Shown piece after piece: positions 1 to 8,373 of a DNA stretch of 64,000 nt. This stretch comes from Clostridium gelidum. Lineage in GTDB: Bacteria; Bacillota; Clostridia; Clostridiales; Clostridiaceae. The position numbers and the translations under genes were made by a program. The notes under the pieces are model-generated. The model saw nothing but the letters and a program-made list of their open reading frames with translations. It had not been told where the DNA came from and made no database searches. Each line of letters starts with the position of its first letter. Within the stretch, counting starts at the first letter, position 1. The stretch lies in contig NZ_AP024849.1 in the NCBI RefSeq assembly GCF_019977655.1, forward strand, positions 5,977,433 through 6,041,432. The letters run 5' to 3'.

Positions 1-410
1 TTAGATTCTCTAAATTGTTTTTGTATTTCATTTCTCTTTTCTTCTGAGAATATTCCTTCCCATTGTGGTAATTTATATAAATATTCAGCTTTAGCATCTA
101 ACATATTAAAGTATAAAGTTTCTAAATTTATATCAAATACTAATTCTGTATCACCATCAACAGCTTCAAGATCATATTGATTCTTTAAACTGTCATTAAT
201 TCCATCCATAAATCCCATAGTAAATTCTACTGTAGAATTATGTTCTTTAGCTAACTCGTTAATAGTAGTCTTTTTAACTTCTTTATGATTAGCTAATAAC
301 TCCTTGTAGATTCCCTTTTCTAATTTACTATATTCTACCCAAAAAGCCTCTTCACCTTTATTTTTAACATAGTCAACAACCATTTCAGTCCATTGTGTAT
401 ATAAACTCAT
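1..410 (-). CDS. SEC-C-type clostridial protein, 3' part cut off by the window edge
   Basis: Reading leftward from an ATG at 408-410 gives 136 codons open to the window edge, so the C-terminus is missing. The start is set by a strong GGGAGGA Shine-Dalgarno sequence about 8 bases upstream. The visible part is acidic, soluble and mostly helical, with no signal peptide or membrane segment, and contains short motifs such as FMDGINDS and LYKLPQWEGIF. I recall this N-terminal type from clostridial proteins annotated with a C-terminal SEC-C zinc-binding motif, but that motif would lie outside the window and cannot be confirmed. It is co-directional with walJ and murA, with an 80-base gap, so it may have its own promoter. 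Function is unknown. Confidence 0.6.
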   Translation of the reverse strand, partial: MSLYTQWTEMVVDYVKNKGEEAFWVEYSKLEKGIYKELLANHKEVKKTTINELAKEHNSTVEFTMGFMDGINDSLKNQYDLEAVDGDTELVFDINLETLYFNMLDAKAEYLYKLPQWEGIFSEEKRNEIQKQFRES

Positions 411-490
411 TTTTTAAGTCCTCCCTTAAATCTGCATTTTTAGGCATTATGCCTTATATATAATATTTATATATTATAATCGTAAATAAA

Positions 491-1282
491 TTAAATTTCT
501 ATATAGCTACTAGGATTATGCCTATTTGCCATAGTTAATATTATGTCTTGATTTTGCTTAATTCCGTTTTCATTTAATACATTCAAAACAGTTTGATATG
601 CTAAATCAGGTTGATTATTTGTATTACTTAAATGTCCTAAAATAATCTTCTTATTTGCTGAACATTTATATAGTTCAACAATAGCAATTCCGCAATCATC
701 ATTAGACAAATGACCTATCTCGCTAAGTATTCTTCTTTTTAACGAATATGGATATGGTCCAAATTTAAGCATATTAACATCATGGTTACTTTCAAGAAGT
801 ATGACTTCTGAATCTTTTATGTTATCATAAATCTCCCTAGTAAAAGTACCAAAATCTGTTGCTACACTTATGCTTTTTTTCCCAGCACTCACTGTATATC
901 CCATTGGTGCTACAGCATCATGTGGAATATTGAAAGCTTTAATATTCATATCATGTATTTCTGTAATTGATCGTTTATCAATTACTTTTACATTGTGTTC
1001 TTTTATCTTTCCAATTGAATTTTCCATAGCAGACCAAGTATCAGCATTTGCATATATAGGAATATCATATTTTCTAGATAATACACCTATTCCCTTAATA
1101 TGATCACTATGCTCATGAGTTATAAAAATCCCATTCAAATCTTTTGGCTCTTGATTAATTTCTTGCAATGCCATATCAATTTTTTTACCTGGGAGTCCTG
1201 CATCAATCAATATCTTAGCTTTATCTGAGGCAATAAACATGCTATTGCCACTACTGCCACTATATAAAGAACAAAATATCAC
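491..1282 (-). CDS. walJ: MBL-fold metallo-hydrolase, WalJ/YycJ family
   Basis: This 263-residue cytoplasmic protein has the metallo-beta-lactamase fold. The N-terminal SLYSGSSGNS segment and the zinc-binding motif HEHSDH (about residues 56-61) are typical of WalJ/YycJ. Further ligands are probably His in NIPHD, Asp in ATDFG and His in ILGHLS. In Firmicutes the family is linked to the WalRK cell-wall operon and has 5'-3' exonuclease activity on DNA; here there is no walRK next to it, but murA is directly upstream. The start is GTG at 1280-1282, chosen because of GGGGGAGGAA just upstream. The 150-base gap to murA holds an unusual GC-rich segment. The family call is firm and the exact substrate is uncertain. 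Confidence 0.87.
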   Translation of the reverse strand: MIFCSLYSGSSGNSMFIASDKAKILIDAGLPGKKIDMALQEINQEPKDLNGIFITHEHSDHIKGIGVLSRKYDIPIYANADTWSAMENSIGKIKEHNVKVIDKRSITEIHDMNIKAFNIPHDAVAPMGYTVSAGKKSISVATDFGTFTREIYDNIKDSEVILLESNHDVNMLKFGPYPYSLKRRILSEIGHLSNDDCGIAIVELYKCSANKKIILGHLSNTNNQPDLAYQTVLNVLNENGIKQNQDIILTMANRHNPSSYIEI

Positions 1283-1299
1283 TGTAATTCCTCCCCCTT

Positions 1300-1425
1300 A
1301 TGAGATTTGTCCGATAGCTAGCATCCGTAACACTCCATCTTCTTAAAGTTGGAGATAACGGCTGCACGCTCCTGGACGTAGTGCCCCTTGCGGTTACATT
1401 GTGCCCCTTGTGGGTATAAGTGAAC
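1300..1425 (-). repeat. GC-rich noncoding block, probable interspersed repeat
   Basis: Between murA and walJ lies about 125 bases that are visibly richer in G+C than anything around them. On the minus strand it holds two tandem CGCAAGGGGCAC-like units (CACAAGGGGCAC and CGCAAGGGGCAC) and then a short hairpin with arms CTCCA and TGGAG. No ORF is convincing. The composition and internal repetition suggest an interspersed clostridial repeat rather than a simple leader. Only one copy is present in the window, so the repeat label is an inference. Confidence 0.4.
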
Positions 1426-1432
1426 CTTTATA

Positions 1433-2698
1433 TTACTCTTCAACATATATTCTTTTAATATCTGCACCTAGAGCTTTAAATTTATTTTCTATGTGAGGAT
1501 ATCCTCTATCTATGTGCTCTATACTAGTTATTTCTGTTTCACCTTCTGCAACGAGTCCCGCTATAACCATAGCCGCACCAGCTCTTAGATCTGTTGCCTT
1601 TACTCTAGCACCTGTTAGCTTTTGTGAACCATCTATAATTGCAACTCTACCTTCAACTTTTATATTCGCACCCATTTTCTTTAATTCATCTATGTGCTTA
1701 TGTCTATTTTCCCAAATAGATTCAGTAATTAAACTTCTTCCTGGGACAATACTTAATAATGTTGACATTGGTTGTTGAATATCTGTAGGAAACCCTGGAT
1801 ATGGAGTTGTTTTAATGTTAACTCCCTTTAGTGGTTTGTTTACAGTTACTCTAATGCAATCGTCGCCCTCTTCAATTACAGCTCCCATTTCTGTAAGCTT
1901 AGCAGTAATTGATTCTAAATGTTTTGGTATAACATTTTTTATATAAACATCTCCACCTGTAGCGGCTGCTGCTATCATAAATGTACCAGCTTCAATTTGA
2001 TCTGGTATTACGCTATATGAACAGCCTTTTAAGCTTTCTACGCCCTTAATTCTTATTATATCAGTACCTGCACCCTTTATGTCAGCACCCATTGTATTTA
2101 AAAAGTTTGCTACATCAACAACATGAGGCTCTTTAGCAACATTTTCTAGAGATGTAATCCCTTCTGCAAGTGTTGCTGCTATCATTACATTTATTGTTGC
2201 ACCTACTGAAACTACATCAAAAAATATATTAGCACCTATTAATCTATCCGCTTTAACATTAACTGCACCATGTTCTATACTTACTTCTGCACCTAAAGCT
2301 TCAAAACCCTTTATATGTTGATCAATAGGTCTTACCCCTATTGGACATCCACCTGGAAGAACTACTCTCGCTTTTTTAAATCGTGATAATAAAGCTCCTA
2401 TAAAGTAATATGAAGCCCTCATTCTTCTAACGTCATCTATACATGCATCAAAATTATCAACACCTGTACTATCTATCTCTAAAGTATTATTATCTATTTT
2501 AACAATCTTACAACCTAAGCTTTTAAGTATTCTTTCTAAGCAGTGTACATCTTCAATATCTGGTATATTATCAATTATGCATTTTCCATCACTTGCCATT
2601 ATTGCTGCTGGTAATATTGCTACTGCTGCATTCTTAGCTCCGTTGATATCAACGCTGCCTTTTAGCAAGTTTCCTCCGTTTATAACTAATCTTTCCAT
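1433..2698 (-). CDS. murA: UDP-N-acetylglucosamine 1-carboxyvinyltransferase
   Basis: This cytoplasmic enzyme transfers enolpyruvate from PEP to UDP-GlcNAc, the first committed step of peptidoglycan synthesis. The protein begins MERLVINGG and has the family signature [13 protein letters not shown]. The catalytic cysteine is in GGCPIGVRP (about residue 117), the target of fosfomycin, and the C-terminal half contains the FPTDIQQP substrate segment. At 421 residues it has the normal length. I place the start at ATG 2696-2698; a GTG nine bases upstream sits inside the likely Shine-Dalgarno sequence (GGGTG). Clostridia often carry two MurA paralogues, and I cannot tell from the window which this is. 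walJ lies downstream on the same strand. Confidence 0.95.
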   Translation of the reverse strand: MERLVINGGNLLKGSVDINGAKNAAVAILPAAIMASDGKCIIDNIPDIEDVHCLERILKSLGCKIVKIDNNTLEIDSTGVDNFDACIDDVRRMRASYYFIGALLSRFKKARVVLPGGCPIGVRPIDQHIKGFEALGAEVSIEHGAVNVKADRLIGANIFFDVVSVGATINVMIAATLAEGITSLENVAKEPHVVDVANFLNTMGADIKGAGTDIIRIKGVESLKGCSYSVIPDQIEAGTFMIAAAATGGDVYIKNVIPKHLESITAKLTEMGAVIEEGDDCIRVTVNKPLKGVNIKTTPYPGFPTDIQQPMSTLLSIVPGRSLITESIWENRHKHIDELKKMGANIKVEGRVAIIDGSQKLTGARVKATDLRAGAAMVIAGLVAEGETEITSIEHIDRGYPHIENKFKALGADIKRIYVEE

Positions 2699-3086
2699 TG
2701 AATTCACCCTATCTATCTAAAATATATCTATTTATAATTAATTTATAGTAATTTGCATTATTAACCTATTTTATTATTAAAATCTACTTTAATTATTATA
2801 TCATAAACAAAATTTATTTAAATACATTTTTTCAGTCTATCACTACTTTTTTCATTATATATTACAATTAATGCCACTTTTAATTGGATTAATTGTAATT
2901 TGATTCCTTAATTTTCTATTTATATCCAAATGTAAATAGTTTTGCATGTTAAAATTTATCTTAAGTTACATAATTACTATTTATATATTTAGTATTTGAT
3001 TATTATTCTATTCTTTTATTTTATTTATTGTGTTATAATTTACTAAAACTTTCAGTAATTCAATAATTGAGATTGTGAGGTTTATC
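2699..3086. promoter_or_regulatory. Divergent intergenic region between murA and the next gene
   Basis: This 388-base, very A/T-rich stretch separates divergent genes and must hold both promoters. The clearest element is a TATAAT-like -10 (GTTATAATTTAC) near 3034-3042 for the rightward gene, and a GTGAGG Shine-Dalgarno sequence at 3075-3080. I see no ORF, tRNA, riboswitch or long repeat. Confidence 0.4.
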
Positions 3087-3626
3087 ATGAAGTACTATAT
3101 AGTTGCATTATTTGATGAGGAAGCCTATCAAGTAATATCACCGATACAAAGAAATATGTCTAAAAAATTTAGAGCAAACAGAAATTCACCAGCACCTTTT
3201 ATTATGTTAACAGCTATAGAAAATCCTAATTTAGATAAATTATATCCAGTTGTTGATAAAATTATAGCTTCATATAAAAGTTTTAGAATTGATGCTAGTG
3301 ATTTAGTGTATCTATTTGAACCTACTAAAAGTGTAAATTTAAAAGTAGATAACAAAGGATACATAAAAAGACTTTCTCGTTGTCTTTTAGATACCTTAGA
3401 GCTTAATGGATTTAGTGTTAGCACTTTTGACGATAGCTTTGTTTCCCTTGCTAATCTAGGTTATATTCCTAAAGATTATAAAAAACAAGATGTGAAATTA
3501 AACTTTCCTGAAATCTATAATAAAGATAATGTTGCTAAATTAAAAATTAAAAGCATTGAAATATGGAAGCTTCCTCTTATAAGGAAAAACGTTCCATTAA
3601 AATCATATACATTGAGATCCTTTTGA
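3087..3626 (+). CDS. Conserved clostridial protein, possibly a degenerate 2H-phosphoesterase fold
   Basis: This is a 179-residue soluble protein that I do not recognise with confidence. It opens MKYYIVALFDEE and alternates strands and helices (AIENPNLDKLYPVVDKII, then RIDASDLVYLF) in the way of LigT/2'-5' RNA ligase-like proteins. The two HxT/S catalytic motifs of that superfamily are absent, so it is at best a non-catalytic relative. The start is ATG 3087 rather than the in-frame GTG at 3075, because the GTG belongs to the Shine-Dalgarno GTGAGG. It is followed by a clear terminator and so is probably monocistronic. Function is unknown. Confidence 0.7.
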   Translation: MKYYIVALFDEEAYQVISPIQRNMSKKFRANRNSPAPFIMLTAIENPNLDKLYPVVDKIIASYKSFRIDASDLVYLFEPTKSVNLKVDNKGYIKRLSRCLLDTLELNGFSVSTFDDSFVSLANLGYIPKDYKKQDVKLNFPEIYNKDNVAKLKIKSIEIWKLPLIRKNVPLKSYTLRSF

Positions 3627-3726
3627 TAATATATTACTATATCTTTACAGAAATATATATAAACTTAGTTTTTAGTAAAAATTGAAATAAATTTCGGCTA
3701 CCTTTTGAAATGTTGGCCATATTAAT

Positions 3727-3768
3727 GACTGTCTTGAAATGAAAGTTTTAAGACAGTCTTATTATTTT
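3727..3768 (+). terminator. Intrinsic terminator
   Basis: A 9-bp stem (GACTGTCTT / AAGACAGTC) is followed by a T-rich tail, downstream of the gene ending at 3626. The rest of the 3627-3949 gap is A/T-rich. It ends with AGGAGG about 8 bases before the next start, and I see nothing else in it. Confidence 0.75.
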
Positions 3769-3949
3769 ATATCTTTATAACTTAAACTAATTGTTATATA
3801 AATTACATTAAATAAGAAATAATGGCTTAATATTTTGAATTTTGTGCAAATATATAAAAATATTTTTTTGTATTCGTTTTCGTTGCTTTCATTTATTTTA
3901 AAGATTTTGTAAAATAAGATTAGTTACTAAAAATGTAGGAGGATTCACT

Positions 3950-4426
3950 ATGAATATTCAGCCACTATTTAAAGAACAAAAGAATTATAATGATACTTTA
4001 TCAATAAATGAGGAATTAGATCTACATAAATTACAAGTTCGCAAAAACTTAGAGTTTCAAATAACACTTGGTAATTTAGCTAGCGAAACTCTTTGTTTTA
4101 ATTATTTAACTCCAAATATTAAACATGTAAATTTAACTGCAATATTCAATAAATATATAACTTGTATTTCTCAAACTTTAACACTTGGAATTGATAATAA
4201 ATATACAGATCTAATAGGAGTATCTATAAATCCTAATGATTATTGTTTAAGTGATCAATTCTTAAATTTATATATTGATATTAACGATTTAATCGTTTCT
4301 CCTTCTATGGACCACTACTTAACTTTATTTGAAGACCTACTAAGTTTAGGATTAACACTCGGATTTTCAGAATCTCAAATACAAAGTCAATTTATTAAAA
4401 ATCTAGATAATTTAGGAGTAATTTAA
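3950..4426 (+). CDS. dUTPase-like (dimeric, MazG-fold) protein lacking catalytic acids
   Basis: This 158-residue protein begins MNIQPLFKEQKNYNDT and is followed by an LHKLQVRKNLEF...LGNLASET segment. That pattern matches the all-alpha dimeric dUTPase family, in which the second helix usually reads like VELGELANE and supplies magnesium-binding glutamates. Here those positions are mostly uncharged (ITLGNLASE). The downstream segment (FLNLYIDINDLIV, then LFEDLLSLGLTLGFS) keeps the helical layout but lacks the usual ExxxD helix. If the assignment is right it is likely inactive or altered in substrate. A good AGGAGG site precedes the ATG. It stands alone, with 120 bases before the next gene. The family call is an inference from pattern. 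Confidence 0.5.
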   Translation: MNIQPLFKEQKNYNDTLSINEELDLHKLQVRKNLEFQITLGNLASETLCFNYLTPNIKHVNLTAIFNKYITCISQTLTLGIDNKYTDLIGVSINPNDYCLSDQFLNLYIDINDLIVSPSMDHYLTLFEDLLSLGLTLGFSESQIQSQFIKNLDNLGVI

Positions 4427-4550
4427 TTTTTAAAAGTAACATATAACAGTGTTTGATATTAAACATAATATAATCTTAAATAATAATATTTTTATTCTAT
4501 ATAAGGCATAGTAAATGGCCTTAAGGAAATACTATCCTTGAGGTGATATT

Positions 4551-4982
4551 ATGTTTGGAATAATTTGTGCAATAATTTCAGGAATAGCTATGAGCGTTCA
4601 AGGCGTATTTAATACAAGACTAGGCGAAAAGATAGGCGTATGGGAAACTACATTATTAGTTCAACTCATTGCTCTTATTGTAAGCCTTATAGTCTTTTTC
4701 TTTTTTTCCGATGGAAGCTATACACATTTAAAAGAAGCTAATAAAATCTATTTATTAGGTGGAATTTTAGGTGTTATAATAACCTTTACTGTAATGAAAA
4801 GTGTTAGTTCTATGGGCCCTACCTTAGGAATTGGTATTATATTAATATCTCAATTACTTGCTGCTGCACTTATTGATTTCTTTGGATTATTTGATAGTGA
4901 AAAGATTAAATTTTCATTAAATCACTTTTTAGGCATTGCCATTATGATTGTAGGTATTATAATATTTAAATGGAATCACTAA
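4551..4982 (+). CDS. DMT-type small transporter, DUF606 (YdcZ) family
   Basis: This 143-residue membrane protein has about five hydrophobic helices and the family's GIAMSVQGVFNTRLGEKIG opening, in which the small-residue and VQG pattern is typical of the DUF606/YdcZ branch of the drug/metabolite transporter superfamily. One domain of about 140 residues is the usual size; such proteins act as dimers. The substrate is unknown. A GAGGTG Shine-Dalgarno sequence lies 7 bases before the ATG. Just upstream, 4506-4546 can fold into small hairpins around AAGGC/GCCTT. I could not match that to a known riboswitch. The next gene follows after 17 bases, so the two are probably co-transcribed. Confidence 0.8.
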   Translation: MFGIICAIISGIAMSVQGVFNTRLGEKIGVWETTLLVQLIALIVSLIVFFFFSDGSYTHLKEANKIYLLGGILGVIITFTVMKSVSSMGPTLGIGIILISQLLAAALIDFFGLFDSEKIKFSLNHFLGIAIMIVGIIIFKWNH

Positions 4983-4999
4983 GAAAGGAAGGCTAAATT

Positions 5000-5815
5000 T
5001 TGAAACTTTTTTCTAATATTAATTTTTTATTCCATTTAACATCCAACAATATAAAACAATATTTTAAAAAAAGCGAACCGGTAAAATCTGAAGAAATTAC
5101 AGAAAACTCTATTAATTGGTTTGGTCATGCTACTACAGTTATTAACTTATCTGATAAACTCATTATAACAGATCCTGTATTTTCTAGTTTATTAGGCTAT
5201 TTTAAAAGAACCGTAAAAAAACCAACATATATAAATAATTTAACAGTAGATTATATACTCTTATCTCATGGTCATATGGATCATTTGAACTTTTCATCAC
5301 TTAGAAAATTAAACAAAGATGCAATTATAATTGTTCCAAAAGGCTATTTTCGACTTGCTAAGTTATTAGGCTTCAAAAGTGTAATTTTATTACATCCTGG
5401 AGACGTGTATGAGGATGATTTTGTAAAAATTACTGCATATGAAGCTGATCATGATGGTAGACGTTTTTATATTGGTAATGATAATGAAAGTATTTCATAT
5501 TTGATTGAGAGAGAAAGTAAAAGTGTATTCTTTGCTGGTGATACTGCTCTTACAAATAATTTCAAAGATATTAATTGTGATGTAGCATTGATGCCTGTGG
5601 GATGTTATAAGCCTGATAGGTTTTCATATATGCACTGTACTCCAGAACAAAGCTATGAGATGTTTAAAATGATGAATTGTCCCGTAATGATCCCTATTCA
5701 TTATAAAACATTCCAAATTTCATTAGAGAATTTTGAAGAGACTGAAGAAACATTATTAATGTTAAATGATGATGCAATAAAAATCATCGATATAGGAGAG
5801 ACTTTTACTTTCTAA
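5000..5815 (+). CDS. MBL-fold hydrolase, UlaG/NAPE-PLD-like
   Basis: This 271-residue metallo-beta-lactamase superfamily protein has an INWFGHATTVINL N-terminal motif, a DPVF loop (about residue 57) and the zinc site LSHGHMDHLN (about residues 89-98). Further metal ligands are in EADHDGR, FAGDTA and PIHYKT. This set is characteristic of the UlaG / N-acylphosphatidylethanolamine phospholipase D-like branch, whose members act on phosphodiester or lactone bonds. The substrate here is unknown. The start codon is TTG, supported by AAGGAAGG 7 bases upstream. A short hydrophobic N-terminus (FSNINFLFHLTS) is too weak to be a clear signal peptide. It probably shares a transcript with the preceding transporter gene. 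Confidence 0.8.
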   Translation: MKLFSNINFLFHLTSNNIKQYFKKSEPVKSEEITENSINWFGHATTVINLSDKLIITDPVFSSLLGYFKRTVKKPTYINNLTVDYILLSHGHMDHLNFSSLRKLNKDAIIIVPKGYFRLAKLLGFKSVILLHPGDVYEDDFVKITAYEADHDGRRFYIGNDNESISYLIERESKSVFFAGDTALTNNFKDINCDVALMPVGCYKPDRFSYMHCTPEQSYEMFKMMNCPVMIPIHYKTFQISLENFEETEETLLMLNDDAIKIIDIGETFTF

Positions 5816-5897
5816 TCTCTATTTTTATTTTATTTCTATTAACAATAAATTTATTTTTCATATAATATATTGAAGTAATAATATTTTGGAGAAATTT

Positions 5898-7097
5898 ATG
5901 TTTTCATATAAAAAGAAATTAGATTGTAATTTAAAGTACTATATTTCAAATAATGCTTATAAAAATTATAGAGTACTTATACAATATAAAGATTTTCAAT
6001 CTTCAGTTGTGAAAAAAATTAATTCATATAAAGGTACCGTTCATCATATTATAGAATCTGCTAATCTTATAAGTGCAGAACTCAATTCTCGCAGTATAGA
6101 TAGACTTTTAGAGTATCCTGAAATAGAAAAAATCTATTTAGATGAATATTTATTTTTATGTGGCATGAGTGTTACTACTGCTAATAAAATTCGTTTTTCT
6201 GAGACACATAGTTTATCTGGAGCAGGAATTGGCATAGGTCTTATAGATAGTGGAGTATTTCCTCATCCAGATTTAACTTCTCCTATCAATAGAATAGAAT
6301 TATTCGAAGATTTAATTAATAATTATCAGTATCCTTATGATGATAATGGACATGGCACTTCCATGGCAGGAATCTTATGTAGTAGTGGTTTGTCATCAAA
6401 TAATATGTACAAAGGAATATGCAGTAAAAGTAATTTATTTTGTTATAAAGCATTTGATAAGCTTGGTAAAGGCTTTGCTTCTGACATACTATATTCCATA
6501 GAAAGTCTTTCTAATATATCTAAAGAAAAAAATATAAAAATATTATGCTTGCCATTTGAACTTTTAACTCATAGCACATTTATTATTTCTTGCTTTCATT
6601 CAGTTTTTAATTATGCTATATCTAAAGGTTTAATTCCGATAGTACCTAGTGGAAGCAACTTAAATAATTCGTCATCCATTATGGGAATTGCTACTCTTCC
6701 AAGTTGTATTACTGTAGCAGGATTAGATACCGTATCATCAGTAATAAAACCTTATCTATATTCCTCTAGTGGACCCTATGGGAAATTATCGAAACCAGAT
6801 CTATCTGCTGCATGTGTTAATGTTATTTCATTAAATTCTGATAGTAACTATATTTCTCAAAAAAATGGTATTAAGCTTTATCCAAATAAACTTGATGCAC
6901 CATATAAAACTTTTACTGGTTCATCAATTGCTGCTGCCTATATTAGTGGATTATGTGCTTTGCTTTGTGAAAAAAATCCATCTATGACCTTTAAAGATAT
7001 GAGTTCATTACTAAATGTTGTATGTGAGCCTGTTTTAGATATATCTAGAACAGTTCAAGGTAAAGGCACTCTCAATATTAATAAACTTATTCCTTAA
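5898..7097 (+). CDS. Cytosolic S8-family (subtilisin-like) serine protease
   Basis: This 399-residue subtilase has a complete active site: Asp117 in LIDSGV, His152 in GHGTSMAG, the oxyanion Asn254 in PSGSN and Ser343 in TGSSIAAA. Residues 23-88 look like a compact inhibitor-type prodomain ending at LDEY. There is no signal peptide or sorting signal, so it is either cytosolic or packaged into spores like the clostridial Csp germination proteases. I cannot decide between these. The start is ATG 5898, because a GGAGAAA Shine-Dalgarno sequence overlaps the alternative in-frame TTG at 5886. The gene has its own terminator and so is probably a single transcription unit. Confidence 0.85.
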   Translation: MFSYKKKLDCNLKYYISNNAYKNYRVLIQYKDFQSSVVKKINSYKGTVHHIIESANLISAELNSRSIDRLLEYPEIEKIYLDEYLFLCGMSVTTANKIRFSETHSLSGAGIGIGLIDSGVFPHPDLTSPINRIELFEDLINNYQYPYDDNGHGTSMAGILCSSGLSSNNMYKGICSKSNLFCYKAFDKLGKGFASDILYSIESLSNISKEKNIKILCLPFELLTHSTFIISCFHSVFNYAISKGLIPIVPSGSNLNNSSSIMGIATLPSCITVAGLDTVSSVIKPYLYSSSGPYGKLSKPDLSAACVNVISLNSDSNYISQKNGIKLYPNKLDAPYKTFTGSSIAAAYISGLCALLCEKNPSMTFKDMSSLLNVVCEPVLDISRTVQGKGTLNINKLIP

Positions 7098-7164
7098 TTA
7101 TTAGGAATCATATATTCAAATGATCTTATGCATTAGTAATTAAATTTATAATTACTAATAATCT

Positions 7165-7205
7165 ACAGAACTATTTTTAAGATTGATATAGTTCTGTATT
7201 TTTAT
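7165..7205 (+). terminator. Intrinsic terminator of the subtilase gene
   Basis: A stem ACAGAACTA / TAGTTCTGT is followed by ATTTTTAT. It lies 68 bases after the stop codon. Confidence 0.75.
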
Positions 7206-7221
7206 ATTAATCTTAACTCTT

Positions 7222-7262
7222 GTGTTGATTAAACATCTTTAGATGGTTAATTATTACAACAC
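7222..7262. promoter_or_regulatory. Inverted repeat upstream of dnaD
   Basis: Arms GTGTTG and CAACAC enclose a second inverted pair (CATCT / AGATG) about a TT centre. There is no T-run, so it is not a terminator. It may be an operator or RNA hairpin between the subtilase terminator and the dnaD promoter area (a TATAAT lies near 7296-7301). Confidence 0.35.
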
Positions 7263-7380
7263 CTTAATATTTTACTTTATTCTACTTATAATATGCTATA
7301 ATTACTTATATACACTAGTAGTACACACTTATTTAACAATAAACATATCAAAATACATTGAAAGGTAGGTAGTAAGCAAA

Positions 7381-8373
7381 ATGAGCACATTTATGTTGAA
7401 GAGTAAATCCCTAGGGTTCACTCCTGTTAATAATATATTTATAGAGAAATACATGCCACAAGCTAGAGGTGAATTTATAAAGATTTATTTATTGATGTTA
7501 AAACATGATATTTCTGGTGAATTCGGAGTTAGCTCATCAATACTCGCTTCCTCACTTAATTTATTAGAATCTGACATTATGAATGCACTAAATTATTGGA
7601 ATGACCAAGAAGTTATAAAATTCACTCAAATAGATAAAATGGGGAATTATAACGTAGAATTTATAGATTTAATTCAAGAACCAGCTAAATCTACTAAACA
7701 AGTGGACTTATTAGAAGCTTTAGATAGCACTACTACTAAAGATATGCTAAAAGATATTGAAATGCTTTTAGCTAGACCTTTATCTCCAAATGAGATGTCA
7801 ATTTATTTAAATTGGCAAAGAGAATTTGGTTTTTCTTCTGAGTTGATTTTAATCTTAATGGAATACTGTATATCAAAAGGTAAAAGTGATTCAAGATATA
7901 TTGAAAAAGTGGCTTTGTCTTGGCATGATTTAAAAATAAGTACCATAGAACAAGCACAAAATTTAATAAAAAAAGCTGAAGATAAATGGATTAATATAAG
8001 AAAAATATTAACTTATTTAGGTATAAATAATACAGATATAATGAAACCCCAACAGGACTTAATAGAGAAATGGCTTCTTATATATAAGTTTCCAAATGAA
8101 GTTATCTTAAAGGCCTGTGATATATGTTCTGAAAGATTAAATAGAGCAGATTTCAAGTACATTGATGGTATACTTACTAATTGGAATAAAAATAATATTA
8201 AAACATTAGAGGATATAGCTCTTAAAGATGCTAAGAACACTAAAAATTCTAAATTTCAAAAAAGTTATAATAATAATGAAAAAGCTCCTCTTAAGTTCAA
8301 CAACTTTGAAGGAAGAGAATATGATTATGATTCCTTAGAAAAAAAACTTTTAGGATGGGATAATGATGATTAA
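7381..8373 (+). CDS. dnaD: DnaD-domain replication protein
   Basis: This 330-residue cytoplasmic protein belongs to the DnaD/DnaB(Bs) group, which helps load the replicative helicase during restart or initiation in Firmicutes. The N-terminal winged-helix part (about residues 10-110, FIEKYMPQARGEFIKIYLLML...SLNLLESDIMNALNYW) is followed by two DnaD-type helical modules. One contains LSPNEMSIYLNWQREFGFSSELILILMEYC (written here only as landmarks) and the second contains LTYLGI and WLLIYKFPNEVILKACDIC. The C-terminus is a charged, Asn-rich tail. The next gene, dnaC, overlaps it by 11 bases, so the two are translationally coupled, the usual clostridial arrangement. The ATG is preceded by a purine-rich GAAAGGTAGGTAG segment. 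Confidence 0.88.
   Translation: MSTFMLKSKSLGFTPVNNIFIEKYMPQARGEFIKIYLLMLKHDISGEFGVSSSILASSLNLLESDIMNALNYWNDQEVIKFTQIDKMGNYNVEFIDLIQEPAKSTKQVDLLEALDSTTTKDMLKDIEMLLARPLSPNEMSIYLNWQREFGFSSELILILMEYCISKGKSDSRYIEKVALSWHDLKISTIEQAQNLIKKAEDKWINIRKILTYLGINNTDIMKPQQDLIEKWLLIYKFPNEVILKACDICSERLNRADFKYIDGILTNWNKNNIKTLEDIALKDAKNTKNSKFQKSYNNNEKAPLKFNNFEGREYDYDSLEKKLLGWDNDD

Noticed and set aside
4427..4550. Riboswitch upstream of the DUF606 transporter
   Set aside because: Small hairpins are present, but I could not match the fluoride, guanidine or other known motifs.
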